NCBI GenBank assembly: GCA_033782935.1
Contig: JAWQEG010000283.1
Location: 1,178,001 to 1,242,000, forward strand
Length of the DNA stretch: 64,000 bases
From: Petrolisthes cinctipes
Taxonomy: Eukaryota > Arthropoda > Malacostraca > Decapoda > Porcellanidae
Reading direction: 5' to 3'
Below the pieces are notes generated by a model. The model ran no database searches and had not been told where the DNA came from. It saw only the letters and a list, made by a program, of their open reading frames with translations. The translations under genes were made by a program, and so were the position numbers. This document shows, one piece after another, positions 50,220 through 63,654 of this stretch; position 1 is the first letter of the stretch, and each line of letters starts with the position of its first letter.

Positions 50220-53200
50220 GTGTTAGAGTATTTTCAAAATACATGCTCAAAACATACTGAAAATCGATCTTTTAGGTGCACAAAAGTCGATATGTGCATG
50301 TATCTTCAGTACCCGTTTATATCTCAAATTCAGGCTCAAAACACCCGAAAATTCGATATTTTGGGGTCCCAGAAGCGATCTGTACATGCCTACTCCGTGT
50401 TAGAGTATTTTCAAAGTATCTTCTGTACCCGTTTATATCTCAAATTCAGGCTCAAAACACCCGAAAATTCAATATTTTGGGGTCCCAGAAGCAATCTGTA
50501 CAGTGCTAGAATATTTTCAAAATATAGGCTAAAAACATGCTAAAAATCGATCTTTTAGGTGCCTAAAATCGATATCTCAAATTCAGTCCCAAAACACCCG
50601 AAAATTCTATATTTAGGGGTCCCAGAAGCGATCTGTACATGCCTACTCCGTGTTAGAGTATTTTCAAAATACATGCTCAAAACATACTGAAAATCGATTT
50701 TTTAGGTGCAGAAAAGTCGATATGTGCATGCATCTTCAGTACCCGTTTATATCTCAAAATCAGGCTCAAAACACCCGAAAATTCAATATTTTGGGGTCCC
50801 AGAAGCAATCTGTACATGCCTACTCAGTGTTAGAGTATTTTCAAACTACAGGACCAAAACATGCTGAAAATCGATATTTTAGATGCCCAAAGTCAATATG
50901 TGCATGTATCTTCTGTACCCGTTTATATCTCAAATTCAGGCTCAAAACACCCGAAAATTCAATATTTTGGGGTCCCAGAAGCAATCTGTACATGCCTACT
51001 CAGTGCTAGAATATTTTCAAAATATAGGCTAAAAACATGCTAAAAATAGATCTTTTAGGTGCTAAAAAGTCGATATCTCAAATTCAGTCCCAAAACACCC
51101 GAAAATTCGATATTTAGGGGTCCCAGAAGCGATCTGTACATGCCTACTCCGTGTTAGAGTATTTTCAAAATACATGCTCAAAACAAACTGAAAATCGATC
51201 TTTTAGGTGCACAAAAGTCGATATGTGCATGCATCTTCAGTACCCGTTTATATCTCAAATTCAGGCTCAAAACACCCGAAAATTCAATATTTTGGGGTCC
51301 CAGAAGCAATCTGTACATGCCTACTCAGTGTTAGAGTATTTTCAAAATACAGGCCAAAAACATGCTGAAAATCGATATTTTAGATGCCCAAAGTCAATAT
51401 GTGCATGAATCTTCTGTACCCGTTTATATCTCAAATTCAGGCTCAAAACACCTGAAAATTCAATATTTTGGGGTCCCAGAAGCAATCTGTACATGCCTAC
51501 ACAGTGCTAGAATATTTTCAAAATATAGGCTAAAAACATGCTGAAAATCGATATTTTAGGTGCCACAAAATCGATATCTCAAATTCAGTCCCAAAACACC
51601 CGAAAATTCGATATTTAGAGGTCCCAGAAGGTATCTGTACATGCCTACTCCGTGTTAGAGTATTTTCAAAATACAGGCCAAAAACATACTGAAAATCGAT
51701 CTTTTAGGTGCCCAAAAGTCGATATGTGCATGTATCTTCTGTACCTGTTTATATCTCAAATTCTGGCCCTAAACACCCGAAAATTCGATATTTTGGGGTC
51801 CCAGAAGCGATCTGTACATGCCTACTTCGTGTTAGAGTATTTTCAAAATTCAGGCCCAAAACATGCTGAAAATCGATATTTTTGGTGCCCAAAGTCAATA
51901 TGTGCATGTATCTTCTGTACCCGTTTATATCTCAAATTCAGGCTCAAAACACCCGAAAATTCAATATTTTGGGGTCCCAGAAGCAATCTGTACATGCCTA
52001 CTCAGTGCTAGAATATTTTCAAAATATAGGCTAAAAACATGCTAAAAATCGATCTTTTAGGTGCCAAAAAGTCGATATCTCAAATTCAGACCCAAAACAC
52101 CCGAAAATTCGATATTTAGGGGTCCCAGAAGCGATCTGTACATGCCTACTCCGTGTTAGAGTATTTTCAAAATACATGCTCAAAACATACTGAAAATCGA
52201 TATTTTAGGTGCACAAAAGTCGATATGTGCATGCATCTTCAGTACCCGTTTATATCTCAAATTCAGGCTCAAAACACCCGAAAATTCAATATTTTGGGGT
52301 CCCAAAAGCAATCTTTACATGCCTACTCAGTGTTAGAGTATTTTCAAATTACAGGCCCAAAACATGCTGAAAATCGATATTTTAGATGCCCAAAGTCAAT
52401 ATGTGCATGTATCTTCTGTACCCGTTTATATCTCAAATTCGGGCTCAAAACACCCGAAAATTCAATATTTTGGGGTTCCAGAAGCAATCTGTACATGCCT
52501 ACTCCGTGTTAGAGTATTTTCAAAATACAGGCCAAAAACATACTGAAAATCGATCTTTTAGGTGCCCAAAAGTCGATATGTGCATGCATCTTCTGTACCC
52601 GTTTATATCTCAAATTCTGGCCCTAAACACCCGAAAATTCGATATTTTGGGGTCCCAGAAGCGATCTGTACATGCCTACTACGTGCTAGAGTATTTTCAA
52701 AATTCAGGCCCAAAACATGCTGAAAATCGATATTTTTGGTGCCCAAAGTCAATATGTGCATGTATCTTCTGTACCCGTTTATATCTCAAATTCAGTCTCA
52801 AAACACCCGAAAATTCAATATTTTGGGGTCCCAGAAGCAATCTGTACAGTGGTATAATATTTTCAAAATAAAGGCTAAAAACATGCTAAAAATCGATCTT
52901 TTAGGTGCCAAAAAGTCGATATCTCAAATTCAGTCCCAAAACACCCGAAAATTCGATATTTAGGGGTCCCAGAAGCGATCTGTACATGCCTACTCCGTGT
53001 TAAGGTATTTTCAAAATACATGCTCAAAACATACTGAAAATCGATCTTTTAGGTGCACAAAAGTCGATATGTGCATGTATCTTCAGTACCCGTTTATATC
53101 TCAAATTCAGGCTCAAAACACCCGAAAATTCGATATTTTGGGGTCCCCGAAGCGATCTGTGTATGCCTACTCCGTGTTAGAGTATTTTCAAAATTCAGGC

Positions 53201-56200
53201 CCAAAACATGCTGAAAATCGATATTTTGGTGCCCAAAGTCAATATGTGCATGTATCTTCTGTACCCGTTTATATCTCAAATTCAGGCTCAAAACACCCGA
53301 AAATTCAATATTTTGGGGTCCCAGAAGCAATCTGTACATGCCTACTCAGTGCTAGAATATTTTCAAAATATAGGCTAAAAACATGCTAAAAATCGATCTT
53401 TTAGGTGCCAAAAAGTCGATATCTCAAATTCAGTCCCAAAATACCCGAAAATTCGATATTTAGGGGTCCCAGAAGCGATCTGTACATGCCTACTCCGTGT
53501 TAGAGTATTTTCAAAATACATGCTCAAAACATACTGAAAATCGATCTTTTAGGTGCACAAAAGTCGATATGTGCATGTATCTTCAGTACCCGTTTATATC
53601 TCAAATTCAGGCTCAAAACACCCGAAAATTCGATATTTTGGGGTCCCTGAAGCGATCTGTACATGCCTACTCCGTGTTAGAGTATTTTCAAAGTATCTTC
53701 TGTACCCGTTTATATCTCAAATTCAGGCTCAAAACACCCGAAAATTCAATATTTTGGGGTCCCAGAAGCAATCTGTACAGTGCTAGAATATTTTCAAAAT
53801 ATAGGCTAAAAACATGCTAAAAATCGATCTTTTAGGTGCCTAAAATCGATATCTCAAATTCAGTCCCAAAACACCCGAAAATTCTATATTTAGGGGTCCC
53901 AGAAGCGATCTGTACATGCCTACTCCGTGTTAGAGTATTTTCAAAATACATGCTCAAAACATACTGAAAATCGATTTTTTAGGTGCAGAAAAGTCGATAT
54001 GTGCATGCATCTTCAGTACCCGTTTATATCTCAAAATCAGGCTCAAAACACCCGAAAATTCAATATTTTGGGGTCCCAGAAGCAATCTGTACATGCCTAC
54101 TCAGTGTTAGAGTATTTTCAAACTACAGGACCAAAACATGCTGAAAATCGATATTTTAGATGCCCAAAGTCAATATGTGCATGTATCTTCTGTACCCGTT
54201 TATATCTCAAATTCAGGCTCAAAACACCCGAAAATTCAATATTTTGGGGTCCCAGAAGCAATCTGTACATGCCTACTCTGTGCTAGAATATTTTCAAAAT
54301 ATAGGCTAAAAACATGCTAAAAATAGATCTTTTAGGTGCTAAAAAGTCGATATCTCAAATTCAGTCCCAAAACACCCGAAAATTCGATATTTAGGGGTCC
54401 CAGAAGCGATCTGTACATGCCTACTCCGTGTTAGAGTATTTTCAAAATACATGCTCAAAACAAACTGAAAATCGATCTTTTAGGTGCACAAAAGTCGATA
54501 TGTGCATGCATCTTCAGTACCCGTTTATATCTCAAATTCAGGCTCAAAACACCCGAAAATTCAATATTTTGGGGTCCCAGAAGCAATCTGTACATGCCTA
54601 CTCAGTGTTAGAGTATTTTCAAAATACAGGCCAAAAACATGCTGAAAATCGATATTTTAGATGCCCAAAGTCAATATGTGCATGAATCTTCTGTACCCGT
54701 TTATATCTCAAATTCAGGCTCAAAACACCTGAAAATTCAATATTTTGGGGTCCCAGAAGCAATCTGTACATGCCTACACAGTGCTAGAATATTTTCAAAA
54801 TATAGGCTAAAAACATGCTGAAAATCGATATTTTAGGTGCCAAAAAATCGATATCTCAAATTCAGTCCCAAAACACCCGAAAATTCAATATTTAGAGGTC
54901 CCAGAAGGTATCTGTACATGTTTACTCCGTGTTAGAGTATTTTCAAAATACAGGCCAAAAACATACTGAAAATCGATCTCTTAGGTGCCCAAAAGTCGAT
55001 ATGTGCATGCATCTTCTGTACCTGTTTATATCTCAAATTCTGGCCCTAAACACCCGAAAATTCGATATTTTTGGGTCCCAGAAGCGATCTGTACATGCCT
55101 ACTTCGTGTTAGAGTATTTTCAAAATTCAGGCCCAAAACATGCTGAAAATCGATATTTTTGGTGCCCAAAGTCAATATGTGCATGTATCTTCTGTACCCG
55201 TTTATATCTCAAATTCAGGCTCAAAACACCCGAAAATTCAATATTTTGGGGTCCCAGAAGCAATCTGTACATGCCTACTCAGTGCTAGAATATTTTCAAA
55301 ATATAGGCTAAAAACATGCTAAAAATCGATCTTTTAGGTGCCAAAAAGTCGATATCTCAAATTCAGACCCAAAACACCCGAAAATTCGATATTTAGGGGT
55401 CCCAGAAGGTATCTGTACATGCCTACTCCGTGTTAGAGTATTTTCAAAATACATGCTCAAAACATACTGAAAATCGATATTTTAGGTGCACAAAAGTCGA
55501 TATGTGCATGCATCTTCAGTACCCGTTTATATCTCAAATTCAGGCTCAAAACACCCGAAAATTCAATATTTTGGGGTCCCAAAAGCAATCTTTACATGCC
55601 TACTCAGTGTTAGAGTATTTTCAAATTACAGGCCCAAAACATGCTGAAAATCGATATTTTAGATGCCCAAAGTCAATATGTGCATGTATCTTCTGTACCC
55701 GTTTATATCTCAAATTCAGGCTCAAAACACCCGAAAATTCAATATTTTGGGGTTCCAGAAGCAATCTGTACATGCCTACTCCGAGTTAGAGTATTTTCAA
55801 AATACAGGCCAAAAACATACTGAAAATCGATCTTTTAGGTGCCCAAAAGTCGATATGTGCATGCATCTTCTGTACCCGTTTATATCTCAAATTCTGGCCC
55901 TAAACACCCGAAAATTCGATATTTTGGGGTCCCAGAAGCGATCTGTACATGCCTACTCCGTGTTAGAGTATTTTCAAAATTCAGGCCCAAAACATGCTGA
56001 AAATCGATATTTTTGGTGCCCAAAGTCAATATGTGCATGTATCTTCTGTACCCGTTTATATCTCAAATTCAGTCTCAAAACACCCGAAAATTCAATATTT
56101 TGGGGTCCCAGAAGCAATCTGTACAGTGGTATAATATTTTCAAAATAAAGGCTAAAAACATGCTAAAAATCGATCTTTTAGGTGCCAAAAAGTCGATATC

Positions 56201-56773
56201 TCAAATTCAGTCCCAAAACACCCGAAAATTCGATATTTAGGGGTCCCCGAAACGATCTGTACATGCCTACTCCGTGTTAAGGTATTTTCAAAATACATGC
56301 TCAAAACATACTGAAAATCGATCTTTTAGGTGCACAAAAGTCGATATGTGCATGTATCTTCAGTACCCGTTTATATCTCAAATTCAGGCTCAAAACACCC
56401 GAAAATTCGATATTTTGGGGTCCCCGAAGCGATCTGTGTATGCCTACTCCGTGTTAGAGTATTTTCAAAATTCAGGCCCAAAACATGCTGAAAATCGATA
56501 TTTTGGTGCCCAAAGTCAATATGTGCATGTATCTTCTGTACCCGTTTATATCTCAAATTCAGGCTCAAAACACCCGAAAATTCAATATTTTGGGGTCCCA
56601 GAAGCAATCTGTACATGCCTACTCAGTGCTAGAATATTTTCAAAATATAGGCTAAAAACATGCTAAAAATCGATCTTTTAGGTGCCAAAAAGTCGATATC
56701 TCAAATTCAGACCCAAAACACCCGAAAATTCGATATTTAGGGGTCCCAGAAGCGATCTGTACATGCCTACTCC
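50220..56773 (+). repeat. Tandem 3277-bp duplication
   Basis: Copy 1 is 50220-53496 and copy 2 is 53497-56773. Landmarks at 50650, 51151, 51652, 52153 and 52997 recur exactly 3277 bp later. Both copies carry the same unusual junction attttcaaagtatcttctg, where about 64 bp of the monomer is missing (near 50410 and 53687), and the variants aaaatagatc and aggtgctaaaaagtc. A few substitutions separate them. Confidence 0.88.
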
Positions 56774-58117
56774 GTGTTAGAGTATTTTCAAAATACATGC
56801 TCAAAACATACTGAAAATCGATATTTTAGGTGCACAAAAGTCGATATGTGCATGCATCTTCAGTACCCGTTTATATCTCAAATTCAGGCTCAAAACACCC
56901 GAAAATTCAATATTTTGGGGTCCCAAAAGCAATCTTTACATGCCTACTCAGTGTTAGAGTATTTTCAAATTACAGGCCCAAAACATGCTGAAAATCGATA
57001 TTTTAGATGCCCAAAGTCAATATGTGCATGTATCTTCTGTACCCGTTTATATCTCAAATTCAGGCTCAAAACACCCGAAAATTCAATATTTTGGGGTTCC
57101 AGAAGCAATCTGTACATGCCTACTCCGTGTTAGAGTATTTTCAAAATACAGGCCAAAAACATACTGAAAATCGATCTTTTAGGTGCCCAAAAGTCGATAT
57201 GTGCATGCATCTTCTGTACCCGTTTATATCTCAAATTCTGGCCCTAAACACCCGAAAATTCGATATTTTGGGGTCCCAGAAGCGATCTGTACATGCCTAC
57301 TCCGTGTTAGAGTATTTTCAAAATTCAGGCCCAAAACATGCTGAAAATCGATATTTTTGGTGCCCAAAGTCAATATGTGCATGTATCTTCTGTACCCGTT
57401 TATATCTCAAATTCAGTCTCAAAACACCCGAAAATTCAATATTTTGGGGTCCCAGAAGCAATCTGTACAGTGGTATAATATTTTCAAAATAAAGGCTAAA
57501 AACATGCTAAAAATCGATCTTTTAGGTGCCAAAAAGTCGATATCTCAAATTCAGTCCCAAAACACCCGAAAATTCGATATTTAGGGGTCCCAGAAGCGAT
57601 CTGTACATGCCTACTCCGTTTTAAGGTATTTTCAAAATACATGCTCAAAACATACTGAAAATCGATCTTTTAGGTGCACAAAAGTCGATATGTGCATGTA
57701 TCTTCAGTACCCGTTTATATTTCAAATTCAGGCTCAAAACACCCGAAAATTCGATATTTTGGGGTCCCCGAAGCGATCTGTGTATGCCTACTCCGTGTTA
57801 GAGTATTTTCAAAATTCAGGCCCAAAACATGCTGAAAATCGATATTTTGGTGCCCAAAGTCAATATGTGCATGTATCTTCTGTACCCGTTTATATCTCAA
57901 ATTCAGGCTCAAAACACCCGAAAATTCAATATTTTGGGGTCCCAGAAGCAATCTGTACATGCCTACTCAGTGCTAGAATATTTTCAAAATATAGGCTAAA
58001 AACATGCTAAAAATCGATCTTTTAGGTGCCAAAAAGTCGATATCTCAAATTCAGTCCCAAAATACCCGAAAATTCGATATTTAGGGGTCCCAGAAGCGAT
58101 CTGTACATGCCTACTCC
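55430..58117 (+). repeat. Tandem 1344-bp duplication
   Basis: Bases 55430-56773 recur at 56774-58117 (offset 1344), sharing tcccaaaagcaatctttac, ggggttccagaagc, cagtggtataatatt and ctgtgtatgcc. It directly follows and overlaps the second copy of the 3277-bp duplication. The sub-block near 52153 is therefore present three times. Confidence 0.85.
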
Positions 58118-59456
58118 GTGTTAGAGTATTTTCAAAATACATGCTCAAAACATACTGAAAATCGATCTTTTAGGTGCACAAAAGTCGATGTGTGCATGCA
58201 TCTTCAGTACCCGTTTATATCTCAAATTCAGGCTCAAAACACCCGAAAATTAAATATTTTGGGGTCCCAGAAGCAATCTGTACATGCTAGAATATTTTCA
58301 AAATATAGGCTAAAAACATGCTGAAAATCGATATTTTAGGTGCCAAAAAATCTATATCTCAAATTCAGTCCCAAAACACCCGAAAATTCGATATTTAGAG
58401 GTCCCAGAAGGTATCTGTACATGCCTACTCCGTGTTAGAGTATTTTCAAAATACAGGTCAAAAACATACTGAAAATCGATCTTTTAGGTGCCCAAAAGTC
58501 GATATGTGCATGCATCTTCTGTACCCGTTTATATCTCAAATTCTGGCCCTAAACACCCGAAAATTCGATATTTTGGAGTCCAGAAGCGATCTGTACATGC
58601 CTACTCCGTGTTAGAGTATTTTCAAAATTCAGGCCCAAAACATGCTGAAAATCGATATTTTTGGTGCCCAAAGTCAATATGTGCATGTATCTTCTGTACC
58701 CGTTTATATCTCAAATTCAGGCTCAAAACACCCGAAAATTCAATATTTTGGGGTCCCAGAAGCAATCTGTACAGTGCTAGAATATTTTAAAAATATAGGC
58801 TAAAAACATGCTAAAAATCGATCTTTTAGGTGCCAAAAAGTCGATATCTCAAATTCAGTCCCAAAACACCCGAAAATTCGATATTTAGGGGTCCCAGAAG
58901 CGATCTGTACATGCCTACTCCGTGTTAGAGTATATTCAAAATACATGCTCAAAACATACTGAAAATCGATCTTTTAGGTGCACAAAAGTCGATATGTGCA
59001 TGTATCTTCAGTACCCGTTTATATCTCAAATTCAGGCTCAAAACACCCGAAAATTCGATATTTTGGGGTCCCAGAAGCGATCTGTATAGGCCTACTCCGT
59101 GTTAGAGTATTTTCAAAATTCAGGCCCAAAACATGCTGAAAATCGACATTTTGGTGCCCAAAGTCAATATGTGCATGTATCTTCTGTACCCGTTTATATC
59201 TCAAATTCAGGCTCAAAACACCCGAAAAGTAAATATTTTGGGGTCCCAGAAGCAATCTGTACATGCTTACTCAGTGCTAGAATATTTTCAAAATATAGGC
59301 TAAAAACATGCTAAAAATCGATCTTTTAGGTGCCAAAAAGTCGATATCTCAAATTCAGTCCCAAAACACCCGAAAATTCGATATTTAGGGGTCCCAGAAG
59401 CGATCTGTACATGCCCTACTCCGTGTTAGAGTATTTTCAAAATTCAGGCCCAAAAC

Positions 59457-62400
59457 ATGGTGAAAATCGATATTTTTGGTGCCCAAAGTCTATATGTGCA
59501 TGTATCTTCTGTACCCGTTTATATCTCAAATTCAGGCTCAAAACACCCGAAAATTCAATATTTTGGGGTCCCAGAAGCAATCTGTACATGCCTACTCAGT
59601 GCTAGAATATTTTCAAAATATAGGCTAAAAACATGCTAAAAATCGATCTTTTAGATGCCAAAAAGTCGATATCTCAAATTCAATCCCAAAACACCCGAAA
59701 ATTCGATATTTAGGGGTCCCAGAAGCGATCTGTACATGCCTACTCCGTGTTAGAGTATTTTCAAAATACAGGCCAAAAACATACTGAAAATCGATCTTTT
59801 AGGTGCCCAAAAGTCGATATGTGCATGCATCTTCTGTACCCGTTTATATCACAAATTCTGGCCCTAAACACCCGAAAATTCAATATTTTGGGGTCCCAGA
59901 AGCGATCTGTACATGCCTACTCCGTGTTAGAGTATTTTCAAAATTCAGGCCCAAAACATGCTGAAAATCGATATTTTTGGTGCCCAAAGTCAATATGTGC
60001 ATGTATCTTCTGTACCCGTTTATATCTCAAATTCTGGCTCAAAACACCCGAAAATTCAATATTTTGGGGTCCCAGAAGCAATCTGTACATGCCTACTCAG
60101 TGCTAGAATATTTTCAAAATATAGGCTAAATACATGCAAAAAATCGATCTTTTAGGTGCCAAAAAGTCGATATCTCAAATTCAGTCCCAAAACACCCGAA
60201 AATTCGATATTTAGGGGTCCCAGAAGCGATCTGTACATGCCTACTCCGTGTTAGAGTATTTTCAAAATACATGCTCAAAACATACTGAAAATCGATCTTT
60301 TAGGTGCACCAAAGTCGATATGTGCATGCATCTTCAGTACCCGTTTATATCTCAAATTCAGGCTCAAAACACCCGAAAATTCAATATTTTGGGGTCCCAG
60401 AAGCAATGTGTACATGCCTACTCAGTGTTAGAGTATTTTCAAAATACAGGCCCAAAACATGCTGAAAATCGATATTTTAGATGCCCAAAGTCAATATGTG
60501 CATGTATCTTCTGTACCCGTTTATATCTCAAATTCAGGCTCAAAACACCCGAAAATTCAATATTTTGGGGTCCCAGAAGCAATCTGTACATGCCTACTCA
60601 GTGCTAGAATATTTTCAAAATATAGGCTAAAAACATGCTAAAAATCGATCTTTTAGGTGCCAAAAAGTCGATATCTCAAATTCAGTCCCAAAACACCCGA
60701 AAATTCGATATTTAGGGGTCCCAGAAGCGATCTGTACATGCCTACTCCGTGTTAGAGTATTTTCAAAATACATGCTCAAAACATACTGAAAATCGATCTT
60801 TTAGGTGCACCAAAGTCGATATGTGCATGCATCTTCAGTACCCGTTTATATCTCAAATTCAGGCTCAAAACACCCGAAAATTCAATATTTTGGGGTCCCA
60901 GAAGCAATGTGTACATGCCTACTCAGTGTTAGAGTATTTTCAAAATACAGGCCCAAAACATGCTGAAAATCGATATTTTAGATGCCCAAAGTCAATATGT
61001 GCATGTATCTTCTGTACCCGTTTATATCTCAAATTCAGGCTCAAAACACCCGAAAATTCAATATTTTGGGGTCCCAGAAGCAATCTGTACATGCCTACTC
61101 AGTGCTAGAATATTTTCAAAATATAGGCTAAAAACATGCTAAAAATCGATCTTTTAGGTGCCAAAAAGTCGATATCTCAAATTCAGTCCCAAAACACCCG
61201 AAAATTCGATATTTAGGGGTCCCAGAAGCGATCTGTACATGCCTACTCCGTGTTAGAGTATTTTCAAAATACATGCTCAAAACATACTGAAAATCGATCT
61301 TTTAGGTGCACAAAAGTCGATATGTGCATGTATCTTCAGTACCCGTTTATATCTCAAATTCAGGCTCAAAACACCCGAAAATTCGATATTTTGGGGTCCC
61401 AGAAGCGATCTGTATATGCCTACTCCGTGTTAGAGTATTTTCAAAATTCAGGCCCAAAACATGCTGAAAATCGACATTTTGGTGCCCAAAGTCAATATGT
61501 GCATGTATCTTCTGTACCCGTTTATATCTCAAATTCAGGCTCAAAACACCCGAAAATTCAATATTTTGGGGTCCCAGAAGCAATCTGTACATGCCTACTC
61601 AGTGCTAGAATATTTTCAAAATATAGGCTAAAAACATGCTAAAAATCGATCTTTTAGGTGCCAAAAAGTCGATATCTCAAATTCAGTCCCAAAACACCCG
61701 AAAATTCGATATTTAGGGGTCCCAGAAGCGATCTGTACATGCCCTACTCCGTGTTAGAGTATTTTCAAAATACATGCTCAAAACATACTGAAAATCGATC
61801 TTTTAGGTGCACAAAAGTCAATATGTGCATGCATCTTCAGTACTCGTTTATATCTCAAATTCAGGCTCAAAACACCCGAAAATTAAATATTTTGGGGTCC
61901 CAGAAGCAATCTGTACATGCCTACTCAGTGTTAGAGTATTTTCAAAATACAGGCCAAAAACATGCTGAAAATCGATATTTTAGATGCCCAAAGTCAATAT
62001 GTGCATGTATCTTCTGTACCCGTTTATATCTCAAATTCAGACTCAAAACACCCGAAAATTCAATATTTTGGGGTCCCAGAAGCAATCTGTACATGCCTAC
62101 ACAGTGCTAGAATATTTTCAAAATATAGGCTAAAAACATGCTAAAAATCGACATTTTAGGTGCCAAAAAATCGATATCTCAAATTCAGTCCCAAAACACC
62201 CGAAAATTCGATATTTAGAGGTCCCAGAAGGTATCTGTACATGCCTACTCTGTGTTAGAGTATTTTCAAAATACAAGCCAAAAACATACTGAAAATCGAT
62301 CTTTTAGGTGCCCAAAAGTCGATATGTGCATGTATCTTCTGTACCCGTTTATATCTCAAATTCTGGCCCTAAACACCCGAAAATTCGATATTTTGGGGTC

Positions 62401-63654
62401 CCAGAAACGATCTGTACATGCCTACTCCGTGTTAGAGTATTTTCAAAATTCAGGCCCAAAACATGGTGAAAATCGATATTTTTGGTGCCCAAAGTCTATA
62501 TGTGCATGTATCTTCTGTACCCGTTTATATCTCAAATTCAGGCTCAAAACACCCGAAAATTCAATATTTTGGGGTCCCAGAAGCAATCTGTACATGCCTA
62601 CTCAGTGCTAGAATATTTTCAAAATATAGGCTAAAAACATGCTAAAAATCGATCTTTTAGATGCCAAAAAGTCGATATCTCAAATTCAGTCCCAAAACAC
62701 CCGAAAATTCGATATTTAGGGGTCCCAGAAGCGATCTGTACATGCCTACTCCGTGTTAGAGTATTTTCAAAATACAGGCCAAAAACATACTGAAAATCGA
62801 TCTTTTAGGTGCCCAAAAGTCGATATGTGCATGCATCTTCTGTACCCGTTTATATCACAAATTCTGGCCCTAAACACCCGAAAATTCGATATTTTGGGGT
62901 CCCAGAAGCGATCTGTACAAGCCTACTCCGTGTTAGAGTATTTTCAAAATTCAGGCCCAAAACATGCTGAAAATCGATATTTTTGGTGCCCAAAGTCAAT
63001 ATGTGCATGTATCTTCTGTACCCGTTTATATCTCAAATTCTGGCTCAAAACACCCGAAAATTCAATATTTTGGTGTCCCAGAAGCAATCTGTACATGCCT
63101 ACTCAGTGCTAGAATATTTTCAAAATATAGGCTAAAAACATGCAAAAAATCGATCTTTTAGGTGCCAAAAAGTCGATATCTCAAATTCAATCCCAAAACA
63201 CCCGAAAATTCGATATTTAGGGGTCCCAGAAGCGATCTGTACATGCCTACTCCGTGTTAGAGTATTTTCAAAATACATGCTCAAAACATACTGAAAATCG
63301 ATCTTTTAGGTGCACAAAAGTCGATATGTGCATGCATCTTCAGTACCCGTTTATATCTCAAATTCAGGCTCAAAACACCCGAAAATTCAATATTTTGGGG
63401 TCCCAGAAGCAATCTGTACAAGCCTACTCAGTGTTAGAGTATTTTCAAAATACAGGCCCAAAACATGCTGAAAATCGATATTTTAGATGCCCAAAGTCAA
63501 TATGTGCATGTATCTTCTATACCCGTTTATATCTCAAATTCAGGCTCAAAACACCCGAAAATTCAATATTTTGGGGTCCCAGAAGCAATCTGTACATGCC
63601 TACTCAGTGCTAGAATATTTTCAAAATATAGGCTAAAAACATGCTAAAAATCGA
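59457..63654 (+). repeat. 3006-bp duplication (six trimers)
   Basis: Landmarks at 59457, 59747 and 60248 recur at 62463, 62753 and 63254. Shared rare markers are acatggtgaaaatcg, caaagtctatatg and ttttagatgccaaaaagtc. The offset equals 6 x 501 bp, the regular trimer length. Confidence 0.8.
60248..61249 (+). repeat. Exact 501-bp trimer duplication
   Basis: Bases 60248-60748 and 60749-61249 share two private variants, gtgcaccaaagtcg and gcaatgtgtac, not seen in neighbouring trimers. This is the simplest visible example of one trimer being added. Confidence 0.85.

Noticed and set aside
14698..63647. Equivalent repeated open frames in the right block, including the 161-, 178- and 189-codon versions
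   Set aside because: The longer ones arise where the 148-bp monomer is missing, joining more in-phase monomers. They are a consequence of repeat length, not selection that I can demonstrate.
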